A program made the position numbers and the translations under genes. Of a stretch of 64,000 nucleotides of DNA, positions 33,562 through 44,518 are shown piece after piece. The notes beneath the pieces are model-generated. The model was not told the origin of the DNA. It did not search any database and saw nothing but the letters and a program-made list of their open reading frames with translations. The stretch's first letter is position 1. Each line of letters opens with the position of its first letter. Source of the DNA: Liolophura sinensis (taxonomy: Eukaryota > Mollusca > Polyplacophora > Chitonida > Chitonidae); the NCBI RefSeq assembly GCF_032854445.1, contig NC_088297.1:1963403-2027402 (forward strand), read 5' to 3'.

Positions 33562-34453
33562 CATTTTATGTTGTACTCATTAATATTCATTTACGTGTAG
33601 CACATAACGGTAAGCGACAAGAGTCAATCATACGCAGTGCAAGCCCGTTGTGTTTTACATGTACTTTTGGTGAATTTCTTGTACAAAACATTAGTACATG
33701 TAGATGCAGTAGGTAACAATCACACAGTTTCAAAGTATAGTTGTTCGAGCAGGAGTTCACAAACCATGAATAACAACCACAGTGTCATCTGTGTAACAAA
33801 TATAGAATGTTTACATCCTGTTAATACCCAAAATATTTGGAATATCTCTTGCCTATAGCGCAAACTCACATGCTGGTCACAATCAACTGACACACCAAGC
33901 ACAGTATCACCTCAGTCTGCTGCAGACTACAGCTCAGTCAAATGTCAACATGACCAATGAAAATGTGTACCTATTCAGGACATGTAAACTAACGTTATAA
34001 TTCTATTTTCTAAACCCTCAGTTGCATTCATTTCTTGATTCCGATTATCAGCCTGATCAGTGAACAACAAAGCATTAATCACAAGAAATTCCAAGTGCAA
34101 TGAGACTAAACAATAATTTACAACAATGACGTATACACTGACACTGAAAGTTCACCTGGTTTTTAATACAGTTCACAATCTGCTTGCAATCCTTGAAAAA
34201 AACCACACATACTTTTTTTCTAGCAAAATACTTGGCAAAATTTAAGCCCATAGATCACATACTTTAATAAAAGAAAGTTCAAACTGAGAAAAAAAAAAAC
34301 AAAACAAAAAAACACTGGTCCAAGTGTAAAACACCATGAAACAGGACATGATAGTTTAGCTCTTGATTATCATTTGCTGTTCATGTATCATATGTGGAGA
34401 ACTTTTACAACAAAGGCAAAATGGGCCAGAAACCAGCTCAGTCTCAAATATTA

Positions 34454-34580
34454 TTTATTTATATATTTGATTGGTGTTTTACGCTGTACTCAAGAATATT
34501 TCTTTTATATGGCGACGACAAGCATTATGGTGGGTGGAAACCTGGCAGAGCCCGAGAGAAACCCACGACCATCTGCAGGG
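34454..34580 (-). repeat. SINE family A, truncated
   Basis: Tail and part of the body only (GATTGGTGTTTTACGCTGTA ... CCACGACCATCTGCAGGG). Confidence 0.88.
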
Positions 34581-34671
34581 TCTCAAATATTAGTCTATAC
34601 ATATATGTATGTATGTTTGTATGTATGTATGTTTGTATGTATGTATGTATGTGTGTATGTATGTAAGTATT

Positions 34672-35015
34672 GGGTTTAAGATGGTACTTAATATTTCAGT
34701 CATATCCTGGTGGGGAGTCATTAGGTGCATTTACATATAAAGTGTATTCTTGTGGAACAGCAAGTTCATGCTGCCAAAGTGCTGCCGCAGCTGAAGTATC
34801 ATGGCAAAAACAACAGACATGACACCCCACCTAGTGACATTATACTGACACTTAGCCAACCAATCATGTTTACCTGCTCTATCCTCTGAGAGCTGAGTGC
34901 CAAGCGAGGCAGCAGTAAGTACTATTTTTAAAGTCTTTGGTATGACCTGACCCGAGTTTGAACCTGGGATCTCGCGAGTTCAAGACAGATGCTCTAACCA
35001 TTAGGCCATTGAGTG
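34672..35015 (-). repeat. SINE family B copy with tRNA-like end
   Basis: It contains GTCATTAGGTGCATTTACAT, GACATTATACTGACACTTAG, GCCAAGCGAGGCAGCAG and a tRNA-like head (minus strand) with box-B-like GGTTCAAACTC near 34960. It abuts a TATG microsatellite on the left. Confidence 0.75.
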
Positions 35016-35967
35016 TACTTTACTGTGACTTACTGTGTACATTGCATTCTTCTAGTTGTTCTGGTGATTTAGTCATGGTTCTCTGTACTTAGACAGGTAT
35101 ATGTGGGAACATGTATGAATATTTTATTATCATTATCATTTCTTATGTACTGGGGCTACAAATTGAATTGCAAGACAAAAAATCTAAACTATGCTTCTGT
35201 GGCATTCACAAAGATTCATTCACAAATAGTGGGGTCACTCAGGCTAGGACATTGTGTGTTTTTTTTTATAAAGTTTGACATTTAGGCCTATCGTAACACA
35301 CAGTGCATCCCTGCCTCTATGTGTTATAACATTTGTTGGAATTATAAAATAGCACCCTATAGAGATGGAATATACCTTTCCGTGTTATCCTTCACATCAC
35401 CCCATCTGGTTGTCACTACTACACGTGGCTGAACTGCCGTGATGTGCAGTCTTCAATACAAGTAGGCTATACATGTACATATACAGTACATGTATGTGAA
35501 AGTTACCATTGTGATCGAAATTAACCTGTCCTGCAGTTTATCTGTACCTCATTAAAGAAACTTAATAAAGGTACAAACAAGTACAAAACAATAAGTACAT
35601 TTTTTATTTAAAACACACACACACACACACACACAAATGAACGCCATAACGTGGACTTGAACTCAAATTTGGCGACACTTAATTGTCTGAATACAAATCC
35701 AAGGGTCTGGAATGAAGCTGAATAGTGAAGTAAAACTGGGATTCACTGACGATACTACGTGTGACTTGACACGACTGGGATGGGCATTCGTATCCAATAC
35801 TGGCTATCGAGACGGACGTCTGTACTATGGAGTAACGACAGTGACCGCCAACTGCAGGAGGTGAACTTGACACAAGAAAACGATATAAAACAGAAGACTG
35901 ACAGCCATGTTAATCAGACCACAATCACTTACAGAGGGGTTTCAATACCAGGTTTCAACTTTCTTAC

Positions 35968-36046
35968 CTCTCTTCAGAAGTTTTTCCCGGATTTCCAACA
36001 GCTCCCTGACGTCCCCACTTAATGTCATCTGCAGTTTTCCAGCGAC
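35968..36046 (-). CDS. exon candidate, unrecognised minus-strand gene
   Basis: This 79-bp open segment has acceptor CAACAG at 36052-36047 and donor GTAAGA at 35967-35962. It encodes GKLQMTLSGDVRELLEIREK plus flanks, a charged helical stretch. It starts in phase 0, which matches the phase-0 end of the candidate at 37236-37324, and leaves with one extra base. The product is unknown. It lies upstream of the zinc-finger gene on the same strand and cannot be its coding sequence, because that gene has stops just before its ATG. Confidence 0.45.
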
Positions 36047-36737
36047 CTGTTGAACATGAGCTCTACGTCATCACTGTTTGAGATCAGGGAGCAGTCATTA
36101 GTTGTACGCGACTTTTCCATAGTCGTACTGAATCCTGTCACAAAACTGTTTATTTTATTATTACCTATTTTACAAATTATCAATTCCTAAAAGGAATCTC
36201 GATAATGTATGTAATTAACATTCCATTCACTTTCGAAATACATAAATACCTGGAACTCTTCTAGCGTGGAGGTAAGAAAAAGGTTACTGTGCAGTCACAA
36301 CGTTTGTGGTAAAGACGCACGACAGGGGCGGCAGTTTTCGTTGCGCTTGAGTTACTGTATTCTGGACCATACATGCTTCTTTGCGCCAAATATCATATTG
36401 CCAATTCTTGAATCGGAACTTTACAACACCAGGGCTCCGATCGGATTAAACGTAAGGACGGTGGAGCAGTCTATAGACAATTGGCCAGTTGTAAAGACAA
36501 GGGTGACCCTGTTGTTAGTCAGTGAGCTCCTTCTCATGTGTTCATTGGGAAAAGCTGCTTCTTCAATGAATTGACGTCACTTTACCATCAGACACCACCT
36601 TCAAGTTTAAAATTCCCGACAATTGAGTTAGACAGTGTTAGACATTGTTCAGCTGGTATAAACAGTATGTTAACGCCAGTCACGACGTGTCGTTTGCATT
36701 TAGTGTCTATTTAAGTAGGGTAATCGATGGCAGTGTC
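36047..36737. other. spacer, nothing recognised
   Basis: A 102-codon plus-strand ORF (36266-36574) has no recognisable domain. The last 53 bp (36685-36737) are repeated on the far side of the SINE at 36738. Confidence 0.4.
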
Positions 36738-37003
36738 GGGGGCCTCCGTGGCTCAGTTGGTTAGCGCGCTAGCGCAGCGTAATGAGTCTCTCACCAATGC
36801 GGTTGCTGTGAGTTCAAGTCCAGCTCATGCTGGCTTCCTCTCTGGCCGTATGTGGGAAGGTCTGCCAGCAATCTACGGATGGTTGTGGGTTTCCCTCAGG
36901 CTGTGCCTGGTTTCCACCCACCATAATGCTGGCTGCCATCGTGTAAGTGAAATAATCTTGAGTACGGCGTAAAACACCAATCAAATAAATAAATAAATAA
37001 GTA
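36738..37003 (+). repeat. SINE family A, near full-length
   Basis: It has the tRNA-like head (GGGGCCTCCGTGGCTCAG), box B GAGTTCAAGTCC, body and (TAAA)n tail. About ten bases are missing at ATGACCCAGGAG. It is flanked by an imperfect direct repeat of about 52 bp (36685-36737 and 37008-37060), far longer than a normal target-site duplication. Confidence 0.93.
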
Positions 37004-37163
37004 AATAAACGTGTTGTTTGCATTCAGCGTCTATTTAATTAGGGTATTGGATGGCACTGTCTTGTGATTAAGCATCATGATGTCCGTTTCACACTAATCG
37101 CTGAGGCCTAGGAGATTGCCAGCCTCGAAGACCATTAGTCCGACATTGCTCCGACGTTAGCCA

Positions 37164-38320
37164 TTATGTTTGGCCAAATTTTGTTTGACCATGGATGGTC
37201 CCAAACCAACATCAGAGAGCACTCCATTTAGAAACCTGATGCAGTTTCCTGCCTTCGTCAAACATGTCGAGGCTGTCAGTACAGTCGCCCTCGTTGAGCC
37301 TCGCTAATGCTTGGGCATCTTGGCCTAAGAAATAACAGATGGACATTGTGGTTACAATAAATTGATAGACAGAAAGATAAGAAACATAAATGTCTGCAAA
37401 CTTAAGGCCGTGGGGACATATTTGATAGACATTTTCTGTTTCAAGCGCCCAGTTGCTAAATGTGAAATCATTCAGCACAAAGTGTTGGGAGAGTTACAGA
37501 AAACAACTGCTTCTAACGTTTCAGATTGAAGATAAGCCACATTTACCACATCTTCACACGTCCATTACGTCTTCACAAGTGTAAATCGATGTCAACCGAG
37601 TCCTCCCCAACCTGTTCTGAGTCTCGTCAAACCAAAAGTGATCCATGACAACTGCACAAGTTCACAAAATAAATATATTTTCAGACTCAACACCCACTGT
37701 GGCTGTAAGCCATCTGTCACCATTTTCATCACGTGCAAGAACGAACGAAACTGAAGAGATTGGCGCCATTTGACAACAAGAGGACTGAACCAGCCAAATG
37801 GACGACTGGACTTGCCTAGAGTTACATATATAATGATTGCTATAGGTATTCTCTCCTGTTAACGATCTTATTTTTTATTTTGCGCTCACATCAATCACGT
37901 GACTTGTATGTGCAACTATCAGAATGAGATGGTGGCCACAGTGGGTGTAGCATCTGAAAGTGTATTTATTTTGTGAATTTGTGGATTTGTCATGGATTAT
38001 TTTTGGTTCAGCGAAACTCAGAAGAGGTTAGTTGATTGTGGGGACCAGTCGGTTGACATCACTTTACACTAGGGAAGATCTGGTGCGCGTGTGAAGTTGT
38101 GGTAAATGTGGCTTGCCATTGGCCCGACACATTAGAAGCAGTCATTTGCCTGTAAATCTCCTAACACTCTGTGTTGGGCGATGTAGATTTACATTTGATG
38201 TGTACTCTAACACCGCGACACACTGCTACAGCAACTTCATTCGGTTTTAAATGAAGAGCGCTCTGGTGTTGGTTCGGGATGTTTGGATCCATCCACAGCC
38301 GAATAAAATTTTGCCAAACA
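37164..38320. repeat. large imperfect inverted repeat (palindrome)
   Basis: The left arm (37164-37739) and right arm (37898-38320) align as reverse complements through most of their length. Shared blocks include AAGCCACATTTACCAC, GATGTCAACCGA, ATCCATGACAA, TTCACAAAATAAATA, CACCCACTGTGG and ATGTTTGGC..AAATTTT. The spacer is about 160 bp. The left arm has about 200 extra bases that include the exon candidate at 37236-37324. Identity is roughly three quarters by eye. Confidence 0.75.
37236..37324 (-). CDS. exon candidate, unrecognised minus-strand gene
   Basis: This 89-bp open segment has acceptor TTCTTAG at 37331-37325 and donor CAG|GTTTCT at 37235. It encodes QDAQALARLNEGDCTDSLDM and FDEGRKLHQ, an acidic helical sequence. 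It ends in phase 0 and joins smoothly to the exon candidate at 35968-36046. It needs one base from an upstream exon that I did not find. Supported only by splice signals and frame agreement. Confidence 0.4.
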
Positions 38321-38729
38321 TGACAACAGAGCAGTCTAAGATTAGAAGATCACCCCACGTTATAATGAAACCAACCTGTTATCACCACTGCATCCCATAT
38401 GTAAACAATGACAAGTCACTTTCGTAGCATTTGGCTTCATTTAAAATTTGCAGAAGTGAAATTTTTGTACAATTTCTGATATTTACCAGTATCGATCATG
38501 CATGTTTTGAGGCAATTCTGAAAGAATAGCTGAAATGTGATTAGATTTGTACTGATTGATGTTTTACTGAAAATCTGGCATGGTATATATTCTTAAAATT
38601 GAACATTCCTTTGAGCCAAATCTGAAATGTTCATTGCATTAAAGACACGTGAAAGAGCTACAATACATGTATCATGGATTGAAATGTAGTAAGTTCAGCA
38701 GGTTATTTTTCTTGTGTGTTTTGTTTCAG

Positions 38730-38930
38730 GTGTTTATCAGAAAGGTTTGCCCAGGATTTACACGGCTGGCCCTGGAGACGTGACCATGGGAGTTACCCTC
38801 GAGAGGGTGCAGTTCAAGTTTGCCTCCATCATAGGAGAGCTCTGTAATGAACCCAAAATCCTATCTCAGTTTGCTGTGTGGCTTGACATGAGACTGGCAG
38901 AGTTCAAGCTTAGGGGATCCATTACCTTAG
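38730..38930 (+). CDS. HTH/Myb-like gene, exon 1 of those found
   Basis: The acceptor is TTTCAG at 38724-38729 and the donor GTAAGT at 38931. It encodes 67 residues (LPRIYTAGPGDVTMGVTLER ... FASIIGELCNEPKILSQF, VWLDMRLAEFKLRGSITL) with no family I recognise. It starts needing one base, so an upstream exon exists, unless translation begins at the internal ATG at 38786 (MGVTLER). It leaves with one base that makes Asp with the next exon. Third-position use and the lack of stops across 201 bp support coding. Confidence 0.75.
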
Positions 38931-39317
38931 GTAAGTATCAGTCCTCATCATATCATCTGTGTGAAGGTATTTTCTTCACATCTGTAAACAAAAAGCCCAT
39001 AATGTTAAAAAGCACATGGCAGACTAAAAAAGCAAACAAGGTTCAGGTGAAGTCTGCAGAAACAGTTGCCCTCTCCGGCTTTAAAAATAACACATACCTG
39101 ACTGGTTAAAACTGATGACATTTCAGCTCTTTGAGTTCTCTTAATGTGTGTACTTTTCATTCCTTTCAACTGTGATATCTAATTTATGCAGCGTCATGAA
39201 AATAAAAAGGTATAAGTTTTAAACTTGTCATCTTGAGGAAGGGTGCACCTTATCGATGCATATTTGCATGTTGAATGTATAAAAACTGCAGTACATGTAT
39301 TTTTTTCTTATTTCACT

Positions 39318-40050
39318 GAGCAGTTGCTGTGATGGGGTGTATTTTGTCTCTGTCTCACTGAACAGTTGTCATGATTGTGTGTATTTTGTCTTGTCTCACT
39401 GAACAGTTGTCGTGATTGTGTGTATTTTGTCTTGTCTCACTGAACAGTTGCCGTGATTGTATGCATTTTGTCTTGTCTCACTGAACAGTTGCCGTGATTG
39501 TATGCATTTTGTCTTGTCTCACTGAACAGTTGTTGTGATTGTGTGTATTTTGTCTTGTCTCAGTGAACAGTTGACATGATTGTGTGTATTTTGTCTTGTC
39601 TCATCGAACAGTTGCTGTGATTGTGCATATTTTGTCTTCTTTCACCGAGCAGTACTTGTGATTGTGTGTATTTTGTCTTGTCTCACAGAACAGTTGTTGT
39701 GATTGTGTGTATTTTGTCTTGTCTCACTGAACAGTTGTTGTGATTGTGTGTATTTTGTCTTGTCTCACTGATCAGTTGTTGTTGTTGTGTGTATTTTGTC
39801 TTGTCTCACTGGACATTTGCCATGATTTTATGTATTTTGTCTTATCTCACTGATCAGTTGTTGTGATTGTGTGTATTTTGTCTTGTCTCACTGAGCAGTT
39901 GTTGTGATTGTGTGTATTTTGTCTTGTCTCACTGAACAGTTGTGATTGTGTGTATTTTGTCTTGTCTCACTGAACAGTTGTTGTGATTGTGTGTATTTTG
40001 TCTTGTCTCACTGAACAGTTGTTTTGATTGTGTGTATTTTGTTGTTTGGC
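39318..40050. repeat. 41-bp minisatellite in an intron, about 17 copies
   Basis: The unit is close to CTTGTCTCACTGAACAGTTG then TTGTGATTGTGTGTATTTTGT. The period is 41 bp. Copies differ by a few substitutions. It lies in the intron between 38931 and 40443. Confidence 0.95.
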
Positions 40051-40443
40051 TAGAGATCTACATGGACATTTACATGAACAAATGAAATAAAGTTTAGAAA
40101 CATTACAAAATGTAGTGTATGTTACATTAACTTTGCCATATAGAAGGGTACTTCAAATGTCCCATGCATATACACATTTACATTTAGGTGTACTTCATGT
40201 TGAAAATAATACATTTTTAAGTCCATAACATCAGTCCACACATTGCTGCTTGCACATTTATCTGTTTATACATTTTATTTTTTGGGTATAATTTCACAAT
40301 TTACGTCGTTTCTCATGATTTCAGCTGGCTTCTTCGTACTCATTCGTGATAGGGTATGATTGAACTGTTCAGTTTTTGTTATTTGCCTCTTATGTTACAG
40401 TGTGTGTACCTTTATCAATTCTTGTGGTTTGTGTTGATGGTAG

Positions 40444-41079
40444 ATTGTTCAGGGGAGCCAACTCCTCCAGGCTGGATGCAGGGCCTCGAGGAAGCCATTG
40501 CTGCAAACCGGCATAACAAACGCTCGCGGCAGCCTGACTTCACGGACCAGTCTATTCGCATCGCAGATGAAGACGATGTCATCGTCACAGATGAAACCTC
40601 TGCGCACCCTCCACATCCTGTGTCAATGCACAGTTCAAGGAGCCCTCCAGTTTCTCAGGAAAGACGCAAAGTCTGGAGAAAAAGGGGAGACAACCCTGCA
40701 GGCACGCTTCACCAGGACCAGTATCATTCTCCTCCCAAAAACTTAAAACTGTCCAGCACAACGGCGGCCAGTGCTGACATTCACAATCCTTCTTACACAG
40801 AGAGCCTTGTGTCCATCATACAGGTACCTGGCTCAGCAGTCGAGGCTGTCCCCAGTTCTGTGTCATCTGTAAGTGATCGTGTAAACCTGGCACTGGATGG
40901 CAATGCTAGTGGGAGAGTTGGGACTAATGATTGTCACCAGGGAGATATGTCCAATTTGTCTGTGTACTTTCCACAAAGTTCTGCAGCGTCATTCTCAGGA
41001 AGGGAAAGCAATCTTTCAGCAGAGAACACATTGGAGTATAATGTGCTCACGTCGATGAGCGGTGTGCTAAGTCCTTCTG
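40444..41079 (+). CDS. HTH/Myb-like gene, second exon (acidic, disordered)
   Basis: The acceptor is GGTAG at 40439-40443 and the donor GTGAGT at 41080. It is 636 bp, with phase one base at each end. It encodes EPTPPGWMQGLEEAIAANRH, a basic patch (NKRSRQPD), an acidic run (IADEDDVIVTDE) and then a Ser/Pro-rich low-complexity stretch (HPPHPVSMHSSRSPPVSQER). This is likely a flexible regulatory linker with no globular domain. The open frame upstream of 40444 is intron. Confidence 0.85.
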
Positions 41080-41139
41080 GTGAGTACGTATTTACGCTTG
41101 GAGTTTTGCATCGTATTTAACGATTTTTTTGTTAATGAG

Positions 41140-41382
41140 TGATTAGGTGTGTGAACATATGTTGTGTCTTCTTCTGGCAGGGCGAGTCCCTGCCACCAAA
41201 GTCCTACCGCCACTGAAGTATCATTCTGAAGATACCCTACGCATACATGTACTAACACCGGGCCAGCTAGTCCTCTTTAATTGATCTAACCTCTCAGTGC
41301 TGAATGCCAAGCAATGCATCTACAAGTACAATTTGTGGTATAACCGGACCCCAGTTTGATCCCAGCTCTCCCAAGTTCGAGT
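41140..41382 (-). repeat. SINE family B copy, partial, first of a tandem pair
   Basis: It shares ATGTTGTGTCTTCTTCTGGC, GAAGTATCATTCTGAAGATA, CAGTGCTGAATGCCAAGC and CCCAGTTTGATCCCAGCTCT (a box-B-like region in reverse) with other B copies. It is in an intron of the HTH/Myb-like gene. Confidence 0.7.
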
Positions 41383-41755
41383 GAGTGAGTGCTTGGGGTT
41401 TAACATTGTACTCAACAATTTTTCAGTCATATGACGACGAAGGAATCATTAGGGTGCATGTACGTGTAATGTGCCTCCTTGTTGCAGGACGGATTTCCAC
41501 CGCTCTTTTATTTAGTGCTGCTTCACTGAGACGACTTACCGAAGGCAAGTAAGCCGCCCCGCCCGAGCCATTATACTGATACGGGTCAACCAGTCATTGC
41601 ACTATCCCCTTCATGCTGAACGCCAAGCGAGGAGGTTACAACTTCCTCTTTTAAAGTCTTAGGTGTGACTCGATCAAGGATTGACCCTTGATCTATCGGT
41701 CCCGAAGCGGCCCAAATTCGAAGAGAATGCTCTAGCCATTAGGCCACCAAAACGT
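41383..41755 (-). repeat. SINE family B copy, near-complete
   Basis: It has the full order of B blocks, starting GAGTGAGTGCTTGGGGTTTA, with ACAACTTCCTCTTTTAAAGTC and a head end AGCCATTAGGCCACC at about 41750. Confidence 0.85.
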
Positions 41756-44209
41756 CTTTTTGGTGATTAATGCTGTTAGGCAGTCTACATGTATGTAGGT
41801 ATAGACCGTCCATGAAGAGTCCTTTGTTCAGACTAAAACAACCCTATATTAATAAAAGTAAGATAAGGTCAGTAGGGACCTTATTTTTTTTTTATGGCTT
41901 ATGAAAAATATTTTAATGAAATGATCTTCAAGAGAAAAGTGAATAAAACGTTTACCAGAAAATCGTGAGCTAAGCTTTAGAGGCAGGGGCCTTTTTTTCA
42001 GGCTGGGTCTAATAACCCCAGTGAATATATTTTTAATGATACCTTTAATCTGTAACGTTGTTGTCAATTTCTGAACTCCCTTAATCAGATAGATGATGCT
42101 TTGGGGAGTTTTTTTTTGATATTTTGTCGAGTACGTGATATTAACATGTCCTTATTCACTGTCCCTCACATGTACAACTTTAATATGTGCCCTGAATGAA
42201 TGGATTGAAGAAAAGCTTGAATAAATAGGAATTTCAACTTGGACTTAAGTGGATTTTCTGGCAAAATTTGATGAAAAATCAAATACTTTGCAACACAGAT
42301 AGATGTATATATGTATATTATGCTCAAGAGAAGTGATGTTCAATGTGTGCAAGCACAAGTTAAAAATTAACTTGCCAAGCGCGTATGTGGAAAGGTCTGC
42401 CAGCAACCTGCGGATGTTCGTGGGTTTCCCCCAGGCTGTACATGGTTTCCACCTACCATAATGCTGACTGCCGTCGTATAAGTGAAATATTCTTGACTAC
42501 GGCGTAAAACAAATAATCAAATCAATCAAATAAAAAAATAAATAACTTGTCAAGAGCTGGACAGTTTCTGATGTCACATCCATTAGAAATGAAAAAAATA
42601 AAATGAAGTAAACAACAAATCTTTAATTACACCGAAGAAAAAACAAAAGTGTATTACATATAGCTTAGTTTAAACCTTAAACCTGATGTTTACTTCACAA
42701 ACAAGCACATGTCATAAAAGCCAGTGGAATAATCTCATGTGATCATTGAACATTATAAGGAGATCATTGGCTAGTGTATCCTGAAAGTGAGTTCTTGCCT
42801 CTTTAGTGAGCATTTGCACAGCCTGAAGTGTGTTGAAGACCACTTGGCTTCCAAATCATGGTGTGCACAGCTGATTACTCCCAAAGTGCAGGTTAGTCAT
42901 CAGAATATCAACACTTTGATGTCACCATCAGAGAATGGTACTGTAGCACCTGTTGTATTGGTGTTATAGATGCCAGATGTTTTTCAGTCAATCAACCAGT
43001 CAATTTCTACAGGACAGTTAATAATATAAATATAAACTGCCCATTAGAATTACCTGAACAATGTTAACACACCAGTTGCATTTAGATTTTGTGATTATGT
43101 GACCATTTGGCAGTTTAAGATTTTCCCATCTATTAGCTAAAACTTTTGTGAACAGTTATGTGTTGACATGATTGGTTTGGTGTGTGAGTTTACAAAAGCT
43201 CCAGATAATGTGCTTTTCTGAATTATGCCAAAATAACCAATGTATCTAGTCTCTTTTTATTATTCCAGAGCTGTGAATGTTGTAAGAGTTGTTTTATGAT
43301 TGCTTATTGGATGTAGGCCTAATTTTTTGAAATTTAAATTGTTTTTGTGTTCAGTCACTAGCCCCAAACTTTTTTATTAACAATTTTGAAACATTCTGGT
43401 GAAGACATTGATTAAATATTCATTCAAGGGGTGCCTCAGAAAATTTTCATGAATGAGATTGTGTGTGTTTTTTTGGTCCACAAGAGCTTATCGGTGCCAG
43501 ACAAACCGGTTTAGGAAAGCAATAATTGGGAGATAGTGTCACATGGAGAATATTCCCGTGCTAAGAGTTTGGTTTTGTGCCAGTGTCAAAAGGCAAGAAA
43601 TGGTCAGTGTGTTCATAGGAGATTTTATGACGATAGGAAAGGGTACAGACATGTCCAATTTGACAACAGTGAATTCGAGGCAGCAACAAAGCTGTAATAG
43701 AGGCCATTTGAGGGAGAAGGAGGATGTTTTTTAGTTCTGGCATATCTGGCATGGTTTTTTTTTGTCCTGCAACATGTAGTACCCTACCACTCCTGCCATT
43801 ATACCGTCAGATTATGTAGCTCCCAAAAAAGGACGTGTTGAATGGCTTGTCCTGGTTCATATTCTGGGTTATATGTCCCTATGTCCCTACAAACCTTCCG
43901 CACCTACATGCTGTGGGAGCAGATTTGAAAAGTTGGTTAAGTGCATGTATTTAAGAAAAAAAGTCGACCGCAATTGGGCCTAGGATCGTTTTATGTGCTT
44001 TTGTTGGCGTTGGATTATAGAAAATGCATCAGTGCACCTATACTTGTGTATACCGTGTGATGACGCTCTGGTGAAATTCTCGATTTGTAACTTTCGTAGT
44101 CTTCTCCATTCTTCGTGTATCGGTATTTTCGCATGTACATATTCTGCATTGATAAGCTCTGGTTTCAAACCATGGTAAACAAGTGTTTCCTTTTCGGGCT
44201 TTGTTCCAG
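41756..44209 (+). other. intron of the HTH/Myb-like gene
   Basis: Apart from the SINE A fragment at 42379-42546 I see only AT-rich sequence without recognisable features. Confidence 0.5.
42379..42546 (+). repeat. SINE family A, 5'-truncated copy
   Basis: Body and tail only, beginning GCGTATGTGGAAAGGTCTGC and ending in a TAAA tail. Confidence 0.9.
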
Positions 44210-44518
44210 ACAACACGCCCTGGCGATCACCCACAGTAGATACGGAACGCTCCTCCACTCTGCCAGCACTATTCAGCGACAAGCGAGGGAAGTACGCTAT
44301 ATACACTGCCAAGCAGCGAGCCGACATGGCGCGGTACGCTATTCAAATTGGGGTCTCCAAAGCTAGTCAACACTTTTCTGTATTGCTGAATAAAGCCATC
44401 CGACCCAGCACCATTGTTTCCATCAAACAGCAGTGTTTGCGATACATGAAGGACAACAACTGTAGCTTAGATGACGTCAAAGAGCTTCCAAGAAGTTCTC
44501 GGTACGACATACAGCTAA
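44210..44518 (+). CDS. HTH/Myb-like gene, third exon (HTH-like segment)
   Basis: The acceptor is GTTCCAG at 44203-44209, with incoming phase matching the second exon (Asp codon). It encodes KYAIYTAKQRADMARYAIQI, then SKASQHFSVLLNKAIRPSTI and a helix KQQCLRYMKDN. The pattern YT-x-x-QRA-x-x-x-x-YA ... A-x-x-HFS ... ST resembles helix-turn-helix N-terminal regions seen in some transposon-related invertebrate proteins; this is recollection, not a search. Two donors are possible. GTACGA at 44502 looks plausible but breaks the frame with the next exon. GTAGGA at 44519 keeps the frame, and I chose it. An unseen exon in between is also possible. Confidence 0.75.

Larger units (their letters stand above)
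32369..35967. other. upstream region of the zinc-finger gene, repeats
   Basis: It contains a 5' UTR exon part (to about 32424), a MITE copy (32964-33190), SINE A copies (33357-33561 and 34454-34580), a TATG microsatellite (about 34600-34668) and SINE B (34672-35015). An (AC)n tract lies at 35612-35635. The zinc-finger gene's first non-coding exon and promoter should be here or further right, but I cannot place them. Confidence 0.45.

Noticed and set aside
36266-36574. 102-codon plus-strand ORF
   Set aside because: No domain, no splice support and ordinary length for random sequence.
37982-38024. possible first coding exon (ATG GAT TAT TTT TGG ...) of the HTH/Myb-like gene
   Set aside because: It has a donor-like GTTAGT, but the phase (two bases over) does not fit the exon at 38730, and it lies in the palindrome arm.
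44015-44209. upstream extension of the HTH-like exon
   Set aside because: A clear acceptor at 44203-44209 and phase agreement with the previous exon place this stretch in the intron.
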